Shown: positions 8,830 to 18,281 of the stretch, piece by piece | How positions within the stretch are numbered: the stretch's first letter is position 1 | Layout: the number at the start of each line of letters is the position of its first letter | DNA from: Dokdonia donghaensis DSW-1 | GTDB taxonomy: Bacteria > Bacteroidota > Bacteroidia > Flavobacteriales > Flavobacteriaceae | Direction: 5' to 3' | DNA: 64,000 nt | Assembly (NCBI RefSeq): GCF_001653755.1 | Contig: NZ_CP015125.1 | Span: forward strand, 3,171,501-3,235,500 | The notes under the pieces: generated by a model | Databases searched by the model: none | What the model saw: the letters and a program-made list of their open reading frames with translations, nothing else | Told to the model about the DNA's origin: nothing | Position numbers and translations under genes: made by a program

Positions 8830-10836
8830 TTATATCTTCTTAAACACAATTTTTTCGCTCTCCTTTGCAACTATCATTTTTAAATAGGCTTGCAAGTCTT
8901 TATAGTAGTTAGAGTTAACAAGAGCCGTACTCATCGTGTTTTGTAACCCTACATTTACCTTATCTCCAGACACGGTTACACCAAAACGATAAGAACCCAT
9001 ATTATCTACAAGATTTATTGCCAGATCATCAGGCACAGATTCTACCTGATATCCTTCTGGAATTTTAATAGAAACCGTGTACTTATCTGACCAAGGATAC
9101 ACATAATCTACGGGATGGCTACGCTCCTCTGCGGTAAGGTAATTTCTTGTTGTTCCTAAATGGGCTAGTGGATTTATATAAAGCTTATCACCAGCTTCAT
9201 CTATCATCTCTTCTGCTTCAAAATTGTATTCAAGCGTGAGTGGTTTGGAACCTACTTTTAAGTCTTTAAAAGAAACGTCTATTGCATCTATACTCTCATA
9301 ATAACTATCTAATTTTTCCAACTGCTCGTCACTAGTAAGTGCAGCAAACTTGTTACGCTCTGATCTTGCATAGTGACCAGAAAATCTGTTTTTGGCATTC
9401 CCAGAAATTATCACATCATCTGTAACTTCTAGAGTAAGCATTCCTATATGCGTAGCGGGTCTAGACGGAAATAAATCTATTAACCTTGAAGTTCCATCTG
9501 CCTTAACCATTCTACCCATCCAGTTTAAAAGTTCTGGTTTTAAAATATTTGGAATTCCGCCTTTATCGGCACCGTCTAGCAAATACAAATTATCGTTTAC
9601 TATAGCTCCTGCCACTACGTAGTTAAAACCAGTACGTGTTGGAAAAACAGGAATACCATTATTTTTTGTACTCAATAAAACAGGGCTGCATCTCACACCC
9701 GCATATCTAAGCATAGAAGAGAGCATTAAGTTAATGTCGGCCACATTACCTACACCATCTTTATAGGCTTTTTTTACCCCCGCATCTACATAAACGCCAT
9801 AGTAATCATTCCAAGTCATCTTGCTCTTTACATAATCATAAATAAGCAACATCTTCTCCGTTTGACTCGAGGCACTACCAATAAGTTTATCAATATCTTT
9901 TTTATAGTAATTCTGGCGATCTAATTCTTTTCCAAATGCTGTAGATTGGTAAATTTTGCTAGCTACATCTTCCCAAGACGTCGCATAAGATCTTATCTCG
10001 CTATTAGGAAATTTTGTCATAGCCAGTTCAAACTTTAGTGCAGACATATAATTATTGAGATTTCCAGAATACGGCTCATTCTTTATAGGAGGAACGTTAC
10101 TTAAGTTTACTATATATCCATTCTCAATAAACTCTACCTCCTCATTAGAAGATCTAGATGTTGCAACTTCAGCAAGTTTTGTGCTTGTGTACCTATATCT
10201 CAAGGTGCGATTCCTTTTATCTGTAGTTAGATTGAGGGGTATTACACCTTTACCGTGTGTACGATAGATTAAGTACTCCGGCGCAAAAAATCTCATATCT
10301 ACTCGATCTACAGGTATTTCTTCTTGAAATCTAAACTCGTCTATATTTGAGTAAAAAGGTGATTTAAAAGTATACTTATATTCAATTACAGAACCGTCAC
10401 TTATATCTGGCATTGTAAACTTAGTAACTTTCCTATATTTCGATTTTTCTTCTTTAAAAATATCACGCGTCTGTAATTTACTTTCAACTATCTTATCCCC
10501 TTCTATATTATAAGTATATGCTTTTATACCTGTAACTTGCTCTTCTTCTCTTTCTCCTATATACTGGCTCAGCATTATTGTAGCCTCGTCATATCCATCT
10601 TGATTGTAAATCTTTATACGCTCTTGTACCTCTGTCTTGACATAAAAACCTTCGTCTTGACTATAACCAAATTTAGTATCGGTATTTCTATATAAAATAC
10701 TTGCATTTGCATCTGGGTAATTGGGGTGTTCCTTTTGTAAAATCTCTTCTTTAGATACTTTTCCAAAGTCATAATCTTGAGCAGTAGCACCTATAACAAG
10801 AAACATTAAAATAGTGATGAGTAGTGATTTTTTCAT
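8830..10836 (-). CDS. DUF3857/transglutaminase-like secreted protein, catalytic triad lost (paralogue 2)
   Basis: A 668-residue paralogue of its two neighbours, with signal peptide MKKSLLITILMFLVIGATAQ. DUF3857 covers roughly residues 55-260, followed by a transglutaminase-like fold. In the place of the catalytic Cys it reads DGVGNVADINLM (Ala), and the His position is FNYVVAG (Tyr); the third position, LLDGADK, keeps Asp. It therefore looks like a pseudoenzyme. It ends one base before the start of paralogue 3 and starts five bases after the end of paralogue 1, which suggests one transcript. The function of the set is unknown; cell-envelope work is inferred from the signal peptides. Confidence 0.85.
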   Translation of the reverse strand: MKKSLLITILMFLVIGATAQDYDFGKVSKEEILQKEHPNYPDANASILYRNTDTKFGYSQDEGFYVKTEVQERIKIYNQDGYDEATIMLSQYIGEREEEQVTGIKAYTYNIEGDKIVESKLQTRDIFKEEKSKYRKVTKFTMPDISDGSVIEYKYTFKSPFYSNIDEFRFQEEIPVDRVDMRFFAPEYLIYRTHGKGVIPLNLTTDKRNRTLRYRYTSTKLAEVATSRSSNEEVEFIENGYIVNLSNVPPIKNEPYSGNLNNYMSALKFELAMTKFPNSEIRSYATSWEDVASKIYQSTAFGKELDRQNYYKKDIDKLIGSASSQTEKMLLIYDYVKSKMTWNDYYGVYVDAGVKKAYKDGVGNVADINLMLSSMLRYAGVRCSPVLLSTKNNGIPVFPTRTGFNYVVAGAIVNDNLYLLDGADKGGIPNILKPELLNWMGRMVKADGTSRLIDLFPSRPATHIGMLTLEVTDDVIISGNAKNRFSGHYARSERNKFAALTSDEQLEKLDSYYESIDAIDVSFKDLKVGSKPLTLEYNFEAEEMIDEAGDKLYINPLAHLGTTRNYLTAEERSHPVDYVYPWSDKYTVSIKIPEGYQVESVPDDLAINLVDNMGSYRFGVTVSGDKVNVGLQNTMSTALVNSNYYKDLQAYLKMIVAKESEKIVFKKI

Positions 10837-10841
10837 ATGAA

Positions 10842-12737
10842 TTATTGTTTTTTGATGACGATTTTTTGTTGATCATTTCTTATTACACTTCTTATAAAAC
10901 TTCTAAGTTTTGTGTAATTTTCTTTACTGTAAGTCCCTTCGTTAAATAGAAACGACCTCTTATAGATAATCTTTGAGTTCTCTGCTTGGGTTATACTGTA
11001 GGTATATGACCCAAACGGGGAATCAACCTGCTTTCCTTCGGGAATACTTACAATCATAAAATCATCGGGAAGATTAATCTTAATAGTTTCTTCATCTTTA
11101 AACCCTCTTGATATTTCTACTTCAAACATTCTATTTTTAACACGATCTGGAAGCGCTGTATATCTATTAAATAAATTGAGAGGAACAAGCATTTCATCAC
11201 CAGCAAATGAAGCATAATTTTCTACTTCAAGTTCTATGTTTTCGGTAGTGATAGCTTCATCACGATTATTTAGAAGATCAATACTTGTTAAGGATACATT
11301 ATTCAGATAATTCCAAAACTTATAGTAATACTTCTTTTTATCGTCTTGGTTTTCTGCAACGAGCCTGTATTTTCCTGCATATTGTAAACCTCCAGATTTG
11401 ATACTTACTTCCCCTTTAACATTACCGCTAGCACCTACAGTAAAAGAACCATTCATTGTCTGGTAGTTATCTTGAGCCGTATACTTTTTAGTATGGACAA
11501 TTTCGCCTCCATCTGGTTTTACGACAAGTACATCTCGATCATCTGTAAAACCAGCTATAAAACCAAATGGAACCTCTTGATCTGTACATTCTAACCACAC
11601 ATAATCATCATCAGTGGGTACAGATAAAATTGCGTGATTACCTTGTATAGCCGTAAAGTCATCTTCTATATCACGCTTGTCACGGCTCCCATAAAGAATG
11701 GTATAATAGGATGGTACCCCCACCGCTTCCAATAAAGATTTGGTGTAATTTGTAAGCGCTTTACAATCGCCATAACCCAGCTCATCTACTTGTGATGCTA
11801 GCATAGGTTTCCAGCCACCTATACCTACTTGCACACTTATATATCGTGTTTTATTTTGCACAAAATCATATATAATCTTGGCCTTTTCTATAGGATCTTT
11901 AATGCCTTTTACAAGTTCCTTTGCCTGTGTAATTGTTTCTTCTGGAAGATCTTGCGCACCTTGAAGCAAATTCTCATTCATCCACTGTCCAAAAGTTGCC
12001 CAGTCACGAGCGTCTCCATCTAGCCCCTCTAAGTGAAAATCATTAAGAGCAATAGCCACCCTACCCACTATATTTCTAAACCCAGGGCTATAATCTTCTG
12101 GAACAAGCGATGGAGAATTTTTAATTACAAGCCATAGTGAATTTTGAGATTCTTCTACCTCTATGCGGTTATAATCCCCGTACATTTTATGCTTTAAATT
12201 AACCCCATCTGCATAGTTAATTTCAAAAATCTTTTCTTCTGTGCTTGAGTAATACCCCTCGTTTGCATAAAAAGATGGAATAGAAGCTGTGTTTTTTGAG
12301 ACAATCTCGCTTTCTACCACGACCGTATAAGGATAGCTGGTAGGCGTAAAATCGAGATATAACAAGCGTGTATCTATATAGAGACTTATACCGTCTGCAG
12401 CGCTTACATCTTTAAAGTCGCGTTGTTTATACTTTTTAACCTCCTTACCGCTATCATCATATATTACAACAGAAGCATTTTTTATGCGAGTAACATCATC
12501 ATAATACATATATGCCTCTACATCTCTATTACCACGTTTATTTAAAACAGTCACCACGCGTTTGTGAGCTGTTTTTATGGTAGATGAATTAGGTATATCT
12601 ATGGTATGCTTTTCAAAACGCAAGACACTGTTTGCAGATTTTAAAAGGTCTTCAGGAATATTTTTTGAAGTATATAAATTATCTTGAGAGTAGGCAAATA
12701 GTGCCCACATACATAGGAGGAAAGTAGGTATGCGCAT
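10842..12737 (-). CDS. DUF3857 transglutaminase-family secreted protein with intact triad (paralogue 1)
   Basis: A 631-residue protein with signal peptide MRIPTFLLCMWALFAYSQ. An N-terminal DUF3857 domain (~residues 50-215) is followed by a transglutaminase-like core. The Cys-His-Asp set is intact: LGYGDCKALTNYTKSLL (Cys), GNHAILSVPTD (His) and YVWLECTDQEVPFG (Asp). The C-terminus is beta-rich (DUF2569-like not evident). It is first of three tandem paralogues and the only one with full catalytic residues, so it may be an active peptidase or cross-linking enzyme of the envelope. The substrate is not known. Confidence 0.87.
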   Translation of the reverse strand: MRIPTFLLCMWALFAYSQDNLYTSKNIPEDLLKSANSVLRFEKHTIDIPNSSTIKTAHKRVVTVLNKRGNRDVEAYMYYDDVTRIKNASVVIYDDSGKEVKKYKQRDFKDVSAADGISLYIDTRLLYLDFTPTSYPYTVVVESEIVSKNTASIPSFYANEGYYSSTEEKIFEINYADGVNLKHKMYGDYNRIEVEESQNSLWLVIKNSPSLVPEDYSPGFRNIVGRVAIALNDFHLEGLDGDARDWATFGQWMNENLLQGAQDLPEETITQAKELVKGIKDPIEKAKIIYDFVQNKTRYISVQVGIGGWKPMLASQVDELGYGDCKALTNYTKSLLEAVGVPSYYTILYGSRDKRDIEDDFTAIQGNHAILSVPTDDDYVWLECTDQEVPFGFIAGFTDDRDVLVVKPDGGEIVHTKKYTAQDNYQTMNGSFTVGASGNVKGEVSIKSGGLQYAGKYRLVAENQDDKKKYYYKFWNYLNNVSLTSIDLLNNRDEAITTENIELEVENYASFAGDEMLVPLNLFNRYTALPDRVKNRMFEVEISRGFKDEETIKINLPDDFMIVSIPEGKQVDSPFGSYTYSITQAENSKIIYKRSFLFNEGTYSKENYTKLRSFIRSVIRNDQQKIVIKKQ

Positions 12738-12793
12738 TTTGATTTGATTGATGTGTCAGCAAAATATAAAAAAGACACCTACCGCACAAGTCG

Positions 12794-13246
12794 CTACACC
12801 CTATTTTTTGTATCTATAGTTATAGTAACTGGCCCGTCATTGAGCAGTTGCACTTTCATATCTGCACCAAACTCTCCGGTATAAGTGGGTTTATTACGCT
12901 TTCGCGAAAGCGTACTCACAAACTCCTCATACATAGGTACTGCGTGTTCTGGGCGTGCTGCCTGTAAGAAAGAAGGTCGATTTCCTTTTTTTGTACTGGC
13001 AAATAATGTGAACTGGCTTATCACCAAAATATCACCATCTATATCACCCACAGAAAGATTCATTGCGCCGTGCTCATCGCCAAAAATACGTAAGCCTATA
13101 ATTTTATTACAAAGCCACTCGATGTCCTCTTGTGTATCTTCGTGAGTAACGCCTAACAGCACGAGAAGGCCGCTTTTTATTTCTGACTTTACAACACCAT
13201 TTATAGTAACCGAAGCCTGTGTAACTCGCTGTATGACTGCTTTCAT
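12794..13246 (-). CDS. dtd: D-aminoacyl-tRNA deacylase
   Basis: Hydrolyses D-amino acids (and glycine) mischarged on tRNA. The 150-residue protein has the family motifs SQFTLFASTKKGNRPSF (catalytic SQFTL) and NDGPVTITID (the GP of the chiral-proofreading cis-Gly-Pro site). Its ATG overlaps the rsgA stop by one base, so translation is probably coupled. A copy of the iterated palindrome (12897-12912) is read as TLSRKRNKP between FVST and TYTGEFGADM. E. coli Dtd has a similar-length region with an unrelated sequence, so the palindrome seems to have replaced or extended a surface loop. Confidence 0.95.
   Translation of the reverse strand: MKAVIQRVTQASVTINGVVKSEIKSGLLVLLGVTHEDTQEDIEWLCNKIIGLRIFGDEHGAMNLSVGDIDGDILVISQFTLFASTKKGNRPSFLQAARPEHAVPMYEEFVSTLSRKRNKPTYTGEFGADMKVQLLNDGPVTITIDTKNRV
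12897..12912. repeat. Iterated palindrome, copy 2 (inside dtd)
   Basis: Perfect core, with flanks extending it to the 20-bp palindrome TACGCTTTCGCGAAAGCGTA (12895-12914). Read in frame as L-S-R-K-R-N, the same frame as in aroA. Confidence 0.9.
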
Positions 13247-14199
13247 TATTCTTCTGGATAAATATCTTTTCTGTAATGCTGTTCATCATCACCCGTCAGC
13301 ATTTGGGTATAACTCTTATAGCGAGACCAGGGGATTTCATCATTTTCCAGCGCAGCTTTTACAGCACATTTTGGCTCTTCTAGGTGTAAGCAATTATTAA
13401 ATTTACACTCACTCTTAAGAGCAAAAAATTCAGGAAAGTAATCTCCTATTTCTTCGCGTTCCATATCTACAATACCAAAGCCTTTTATACCTGGTGTATC
13501 AATAATGCGTGCATTAAAACCTAGGTCAAACATCTCTGCAAAGGTGGTGGTGTGTTGCCCCTGGCTGTGCTGTACACTTATCTGTTTTGTCTTGAGGTCT
13601 AGTGTAGGTTCTATGGCGTTTACCAGCGTAGACTTACCTACACCAGAGTGTCCGGTAAACATACAGGTCTTACCCTCCATCATTTCCTTCACAGTATCTA
13701 CATTTTTACCGGTAATAGCAGATATACCTACACACTCATACCCTATCTCACGATAGATAGCTGCTAGGTATCGTATCTCCAGTATTTCTTCTTCGTTATA
13801 AGTATCTATCTTATTAAAAAGCAATACTGCTTTAATGTGATATGCCTCTGCAGTAACCAGAAAACGATCTATAAATGCAGTAAACGTGGGAGGATTATTG
13901 AGTGTTACCAGTAAGAAAACGGTATCTACATTACTTGCTATGATGTGGGTTTGCTTAGAAAGATTTACAGACTTGCGTACAATATAATTCTCGCGCAGGT
14001 GTATGTTTGTAATCACACCAGTCTCTACATCACTTTTTGTATCAAGATCAAAATCTACCACGTCACCCACCGCAACAGGGTTTGTACTCTTGATTCCTTT
14101 AATACGGAACTTCCCTTTTATTCTACATTCAAACCACCTCCCGTCTTCTGCCTTTACGGTATACCAACTCCCTGTAGATTTATAAACTGTTCCTGTCAT
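13246..14199 (-). CDS. rsgA: Ribosome small-subunit-dependent GTPase A
   Basis: A circularly permuted GTPase that helps late maturation of the 30S subunit. The 317-residue protein has an OB-fold N-terminus (residues 1-70). The permuted G motifs follow: LLFNKIDTY (G4) comes before GHSGVGKSTLVNAI (G1) and DTPGIKGFG (G3). The zinc-binding C-terminal stretch is CKFNNCLHLEEPKCAVK. All key residues are present. It is cotranscribed with dtd (one-base overlap). The start at 14199 (MTGTVYKSTGSWY) matches the family's usual N-terminus. Confidence 0.96.
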   Translation of the reverse strand: MTGTVYKSTGSWYTVKAEDGRWFECRIKGKFRIKGIKSTNPVAVGDVVDFDLDTKSDVETGVITNIHLRENYIVRKSVNLSKQTHIIASNVDTVFLLVTLNNPPTFTAFIDRFLVTAEAYHIKAVLLFNKIDTYNEEEILEIRYLAAIYREIGYECVGISAITGKNVDTVKEMMEGKTCMFTGHSGVGKSTLVNAIEPTLDLKTKQISVQHSQGQHTTTFAEMFDLGFNARIIDTPGIKGFGIVDMEREEIGDYFPEFFALKSECKFNNCLHLEEPKCAVKAALENDEIPWSRYKSYTQMLTGDDEQHYRKDIYPEE

Positions 14200-14341
14200 A
14201 GTGTATTGTGAGGTGTAAAAATAACCTCTTTTTTAATACTCCATAAACAAATGTGGTAAAGTCCGTAAATAATTAAGCGATGTAGGAATTATCTAGTTAA
14301 TTATGTTATTTTAGAGCCTTAATCAATCAAATTTATATTAA

Positions 14342-14995
14342 ATGAAAAGAATTATTTTTCTCCTTCTAGCAATAATTGCTATTACTCCAACTGTATTTGC
14401 ACAAACTAGCCTTTACGAAAATCCTGAATTTGACGTTATTGCAAAAGATCACAAGATTATTGCAATTGTACCTTTTAAAACGCAGGTAAAACTAAGACCT
14501 AAGCAAATGAAAGATATGACAGACGAGCAGCTAGAACGTCTTGAAAAAGCAGAAGGTGAGAGTTTACAAACAGGGATGTTTTCTTGGTTTCTTAAGAGAA
14601 AAAAAAGAGGCAAATTGACTACCCTAGAAATTCAACAACCGTCAAGAACTAATGCACTGCTTAAAAAGCAAGGCATTGATTACAGTAATCTATATGAATA
14701 CACTACAGATGATCTTGCAAAAATTTTAGAAGTAGACGCCGTAATTTCTGGCGATTATGAAACTAACAAACCTATGAGTGATGGAGCGAGTATAGCTTTA
14801 GGTCTACTTGTGGGCTTCTGGGGCTCTACAAATACTGCCATTGTAAATATGAGTGTTAATAATGGAGCAGACGGCACACTTTTATGGAATTATAATAAAA
14901 AAGTAAGAGGTGGTCTCGGCAGCTCACCAGAAGACCTAGTAAATGTACTTATGCGCAAAGCCTCTCGTAGACTAGCATATACTAAAAATGATTAA
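14342..14995 (+). CDS. Secreted protein with CsgG/LpoB-like features, function unknown
   Basis: A 217-residue protein with a clear signal peptide (MKRIIFLLLAIIAITPTVFAQ). After cleavage it reads HKIIAIVPFKTQVKLRP, then a helical KQMKDMTDEQLERLEKAEGES segment, and later LAKILEVDAVISGDYETN and GTLLWNYNKKVRGG. The pattern IAIVPF...DAVISG...LLWxY is what I expect of CsgG/LpoB-like periplasmic folds that assemble at the outer membrane, but no lipobox Cys is present. It is the only plus-strand gene between two minus-strand blocks and ends at a good terminator. I do not recognise a specific family name. Confidence 0.75.
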   Translation: MKRIIFLLLAIIAITPTVFAQTSLYENPEFDVIAKDHKIIAIVPFKTQVKLRPKQMKDMTDEQLERLEKAEGESLQTGMFSWFLKRKKRGKLTTLEIQQPSRTNALLKKQGIDYSNLYEYTTDDLAKILEVDAVISGDYETNKPMSDGASIALGLLVGFWGSTNTAIVNMSVNNGADGTLLWNYNKKVRGGLGSSPEDLVNVLMRKASRRLAYTKND

Positions 14996-15015
14996 TCGTT
15001 TAGCGCTTATAAATT

Positions 15016-15047
15016 AAAAAAGACCAGCCTTGAGGCTGGTCTTTTTT
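15016..15047. terminator. Bidirectional terminator, 14342 gene / aromatic operon
   Basis: AGACCAGCC and GGCTGGTCT form a perfect stem with A- and T-runs on both sides. It sits between two converging transcription units. Confidence 0.9.
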
Positions 15048-15060
15048 GCTTAGTAGAAGC

Positions 15061-16152
15061 TTAAGCTCCTTGCATCTGTGCCACTTTTTTCTGGTGGTTT
15101 ATAGACTCTTGGTGCACTGCTTTAAACACACGTAAGATAAACTCCTCACTTAGGTTGTGCTGCTCTCCTTCTAGAATCATCTTCCCAAGGATCTCGTTCC
15201 AACGCTTTGTTTGTAGTATTGAGACATTATTTTCTGCCTTGAGCTCCCCTATATTATCAGAGATTTTCATACGCTTCCCAAGGTTTTCAATAAGCTGGTG
15301 ATCTATAACGTCTATCTGAGTACGTAGTGTATTAAGTTTATTATTATACTCTACCTCTGTACCTACTTCTTTACGGATTTTTAAATCCTTCATCATCTGT
15401 ACAAGCGTAGCCGGTGTAATTTGCTGTGCAGCATCACTCCAAGCGTTATCTGGATCATAGTGTGTCTCAACCATAAGACCATCATAGTTAAGATCAAGAC
15501 CTGTCTGACATAAATCGTGTATAATATCACGACGCCCTGCAATGTGTGAAGGATCAAGAATTAATGGTAAATCTGGAAATTTATTCTGTAAATCTACAGC
15601 GATTTGCCACTCTGGATTATTTCTGTAGCGTGTCTTCTCGTACGTTGAGAATCCTCTGTGTATCACTCCAAGGTTTTTAATGTCTTGTGTGTAAAAACGC
15701 TCTACAGCTCCTAGCCACAATGCAAGGTCTGGGTTTACCGGGTTCTTGATAAGAACCGTTTTATCCGTTCCCTTAAGCGCCTCTGCAATATCCTGCACGA
15801 TAAACGGAGATACTGTTGTACGTGCTCCTATCCATAAAATATCGATGTCTGCCTCTAGTGCTAGATCTACGTGATGTGCATTTGCCACCTCTGTAGTGGT
15901 AAGCATACCTGTTTCTTCTTTTGCTTTTTGAAGCCACTTAAGACCTAATGCACCTACCCCTTCAAAGTTTCCTGGGCGGGTTCTAGGCTTCCAGATACCG
16001 GCACGTAGTACCGTGGCATCTGTGTCTTTAAGCTGGTGTGCAATTTTAAGCACCTGTGCTTCTGTCTCTGCGCTACAAGGTCCTGCTATCACGAGTGGGT
16101 GATCAAGGCCAAAAGCGTCTAACCAATTTCTAAGTTCTTTTTTATTTTCCAT
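15061..16152 (-). CDS. Bifunctional DAHP synthase / chorismate mutase (type II fusion)
   Basis: The N-terminal part (residues ~1-265) is a DAHP synthase that makes the first shikimate intermediate; signatures are HPLVIAGPCSAETE, TVLRAGIWKPRTRPGNFEG and DPSHIAGRRD. The C-terminal ~90 residues are a chorismate mutase (LNTLRTQIDVIDHQLIENLGKRMKISDNIGELKA...), which turns chorismate into prephenate. Such fusions allow prephenate feedback on the first step. It is the last gene of the pheA-aminotransferase-tyrA unit. Start: ATG at 16150-16152 gives MENKKELRNW; an ATG two codons upstream (16158) is equally possible. Confidence 0.93.
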   Translation of the reverse strand: MENKKELRNWLDAFGLDHPLVIAGPCSAETEAQVLKIAHQLKDTDATVLRAGIWKPRTRPGNFEGVGALGLKWLQKAKEETGMLTTTEVANAHHVDLALEADIDILWIGARTTVSPFIVQDIAEALKGTDKTVLIKNPVNPDLALWLGAVERFYTQDIKNLGVIHRGFSTYEKTRYRNNPEWQIAVDLQNKFPDLPLILDPSHIAGRRDIIHDLCQTGLDLNYDGLMVETHYDPDNAWSDAAQQITPATLVQMMKDLKIRKEVGTEVEYNNKLNTLRTQIDVIDHQLIENLGKRMKISDNIGELKAENNVSILQTKRWNEILGKMILEGEQHNLSEEFILRVFKAVHQESINHQKKVAQMQGA

Positions 16153-16188
16153 ATTCATTTAATTTGTGCCGCTTTGGGCTTGTGATTC

Positions 16189-16204
16189 CGCTTTCGCGAA
16201 AGCG
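16189..16204. repeat. Iterated palindrome, copy 3 (tyrA - DAHP synthase spacer)
   Basis: Perfect core in the 51-base gap between two genes of one operon, so it is transcribed in the mRNA. Confidence 0.9.
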
Positions 16205-16209
16205 TAAAA

Positions 16210-17061
16210 CTATTTTATTCCGTTTAATATTTCTTTTATGTGGTTTGTATTTTCCATCTCATTGTGTACCCCTGTATAATCTTCGGCTTCCAAAAGGGAT
16301 TTGAAATCATTGAGATTTGCTATATACTCTGTGAGTGTTTCTAATACGTTATCTCTATTTTGTTTAAAAATCGAGGTCCAGGTTACGGGATTACTTTTTG
16401 CTAGACGTACGGTAGATGCAAAGCCACTGCCCGCCATATCAAAAATATCGCGTTCATTCTTCTCCTTATCTATAACCGTTTTACCTAGCATAAATGCACT
16501 TATGTGTGACAGGTGACTCATATATGCAATGTGCTTATCGTGAGAAACTGGATCCATATAACGCATACGCATTCCCATATTTTTAAAAAGGTCAAGCACT
16601 GGCTCTTGGAGTTTAAAGGCGGTTTTTTCTACCTCACAAACTATGTTTGTTTTTCCCTCATAAAGACCAGTAATTGCCGCGCTAGGTCCAGAAAACTCGG
16701 TTCCCGCAATGGGATGACACGCTAGAAAATTTCGGCGTTTAGGGTGATTTGTTACAACCTCACAAATAGCTTGTTTTGTTGAGCCCATATCTATCACTAC
16801 GGTATCATCATCTATTATGTTAAGAACGTCTGGTAGTACGTGTATCGCTACATCTACTGGTATTGCTAGCACAACCAGGTCTGCCTTTGCAACATCCTCT
16901 AGGACACCCGCCTTATCTATAAAGCCTAAAGCTAGTGCTTCATCAAGATGTTTTTTACTAGCATCTATACCACACACGGTTGCTTCTGGCAACTGCGCGC
17001 GCAAATCTCGTGCAAAAGAGCCTCCTATAAGCCCTACCCCTATGATACAAATGTCTTTCAT
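16210..17061 (-). CDS. tyrA: Prephenate dehydrogenase
   Basis: Oxidatively decarboxylates prephenate to 4-hydroxyphenylpyruvate on the tyrosine branch. The 283-residue protein opens with the Rossmann motif IGVGLIGGSFARDLR. It has VIDMGSTKQAI, FLACHPIAGTEFSGPSAA (the HPxxG motif with catalytic His) and HDKHIAYMSHLSHISAF typical of TyrA. It lacks a fused chorismate mutase, consistent with the separate fusion in the next gene. It lies 51 bases upstream of the DAHP synthase and 74 bases downstream of the aminotransferase in the aromatic operon. Confidence 0.94.
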   Translation of the reverse strand: MKDICIIGVGLIGGSFARDLRAQLPEATVCGIDASKKHLDEALALGFIDKAGVLEDVAKADLVVLAIPVDVAIHVLPDVLNIIDDDTVVIDMGSTKQAICEVVTNHPKRRNFLACHPIAGTEFSGPSAAITGLYEGKTNIVCEVEKTAFKLQEPVLDLFKNMGMRMRYMDPVSHDKHIAYMSHLSHISAFMLGKTVIDKEKNERDIFDMAGSGFASTVRLAKSNPVTWTSIFKQNRDNVLETLTEYIANLNDFKSLLEAEDYTGVHNEMENTNHIKEILNGIK

Positions 17062-17135
17062 TTATCTTTATTTCTACACTTTTATTTGAAAATCAACACC
17101 TTACATCTGTTAATTAACAATATTCAGCTTCCTTA

Positions 17136-18281
17136 TTACTTTACCCTTTCTATGGCTTCTTTTATTTCTTCTTCTTTAACACAGAGGCTAAAACGTATAT
17201 AGTCCGCTCCCATCGTTCCAAAAATGGTTCCTGGGGTGATAAATATGTATTTCTCTAATAGCATCTTATCTATAAATGCTTCGGCATCTATACCTGATGG
17301 TAACTTTGCCCATACAAAGAGTCCTACTTGGTTACTATCATAACTACAGCCTAGCGTTTCTACAAGTTTAAAAACAAGCGCTCGCCTTTGTGCGTAGATA
17401 CCATTAATATGATCAAACCAATCTTTACCAAGACCTAGTGCTGCTATGGCTCCTTTTTGTATACCATAAAACATCCCGCTATCCATATTAGATTTTACAC
17501 GTAATATGTGACCTATATGTGTTTCACTACCTAGCACCATCCCCACGCGCCAGCCTGCCATATTATATGTTTTACTTAAACTATTAAGCTCTAGCGCTAC
17601 ATCCATAGCTCCCGGTACTGCTAGTAATGACTGTGGGTTGTCATTGAGTATAAAGCTATATGGGTTGTCGTTTATAACAAGAATATCTTGCGCTTTTGCA
17701 AAAGCAATTAATTCTTCAAAAAAACCATCTGGCACCTTTGTACCTGTAGGCATATGCGGGTAGTTTACCCACATTAATTTTACTTGTGACAGGTCCTGCT
17801 TTGCCAGTTCTTTAAGGTCTGGCAACCACCCATTTTCTGCAGTTAAGTCATAGGTAAGTGCTTCTGCCTCTACGAGCCTTGTTACAGCCGCATAACTAGG
17901 ATACCCAGGATTAGGAAATAACACCTTATCTCCAGGATTTAAAAAAGCCATAGAGATATGCATAATTCCTTCTTTTGACCCCATTAATGGTAAGATCTCG
18001 GTATCTGCTTGCGCAGTGACTCCATAATTATCTTTATAAAAAGTAGCCATTGCCTCTCTTAGTGCTGGTATACCTGTATAACTTTGATACTGGTGTGCCA
18101 CACTATCGTGCAAGCCCTTGAGCATTGCAGCTACTGCTGCTGGAGGTGCTGGCATATCTGGGCTGCCTATACCCATATTAATCACAGGGTGACCAGCAGC
18201 TATGAGACCACGTACTTCCTTTAACTTTTTTGAGAAGTAGTACTCCTTAGTTTCTTGTAATCTATTTGCTGGTTTACTCAT
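17136..18281 (-). CDS. Class I/II PLP aminotransferase (aromatic or prephenate aminotransferase)
   Basis: A 381-residue fold-type I aminotransferase. PLP-site features are NPGYPSYAAV, WVNYPHMPTGT, INDNPYSFI, and SLSKTYNMAGWRVGM with the Schiff-base Lys. The final Arg motif is YIRFSLC. Its start codon overlaps the pheA stop by four bases (ATGA-type), and tyrA follows. From context it should transaminate phenylpyruvate and hydroxyphenylpyruvate (or prephenate) to finish Phe and Tyr synthesis. General aspartate aminotransferase activity is the alternative; sequence alone does not separate them. Confidence 0.88.
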   Translation of the reverse strand: MSKPANRLQETKEYYFSKKLKEVRGLIAAGHPVINMGIGSPDMPAPPAAVAAMLKGLHDSVAHQYQSYTGIPALREAMATFYKDNYGVTAQADTEILPLMGSKEGIMHISMAFLNPGDKVLFPNPGYPSYAAVTRLVEAEALTYDLTAENGWLPDLKELAKQDLSQVKLMWVNYPHMPTGTKVPDGFFEELIAFAKAQDILVINDNPYSFILNDNPQSLLAVPGAMDVALELNSLSKTYNMAGWRVGMVLGSETHIGHILRVKSNMDSGMFYGIQKGAIAALGLGKDWFDHINGIYAQRRALVFKLVETLGCSYDSNQVGLFVWAKLPSGIDAEAFIDKMLLEKYIFITPGTIFGTMGADYIRFSLCVKEEEIKEAIERVK

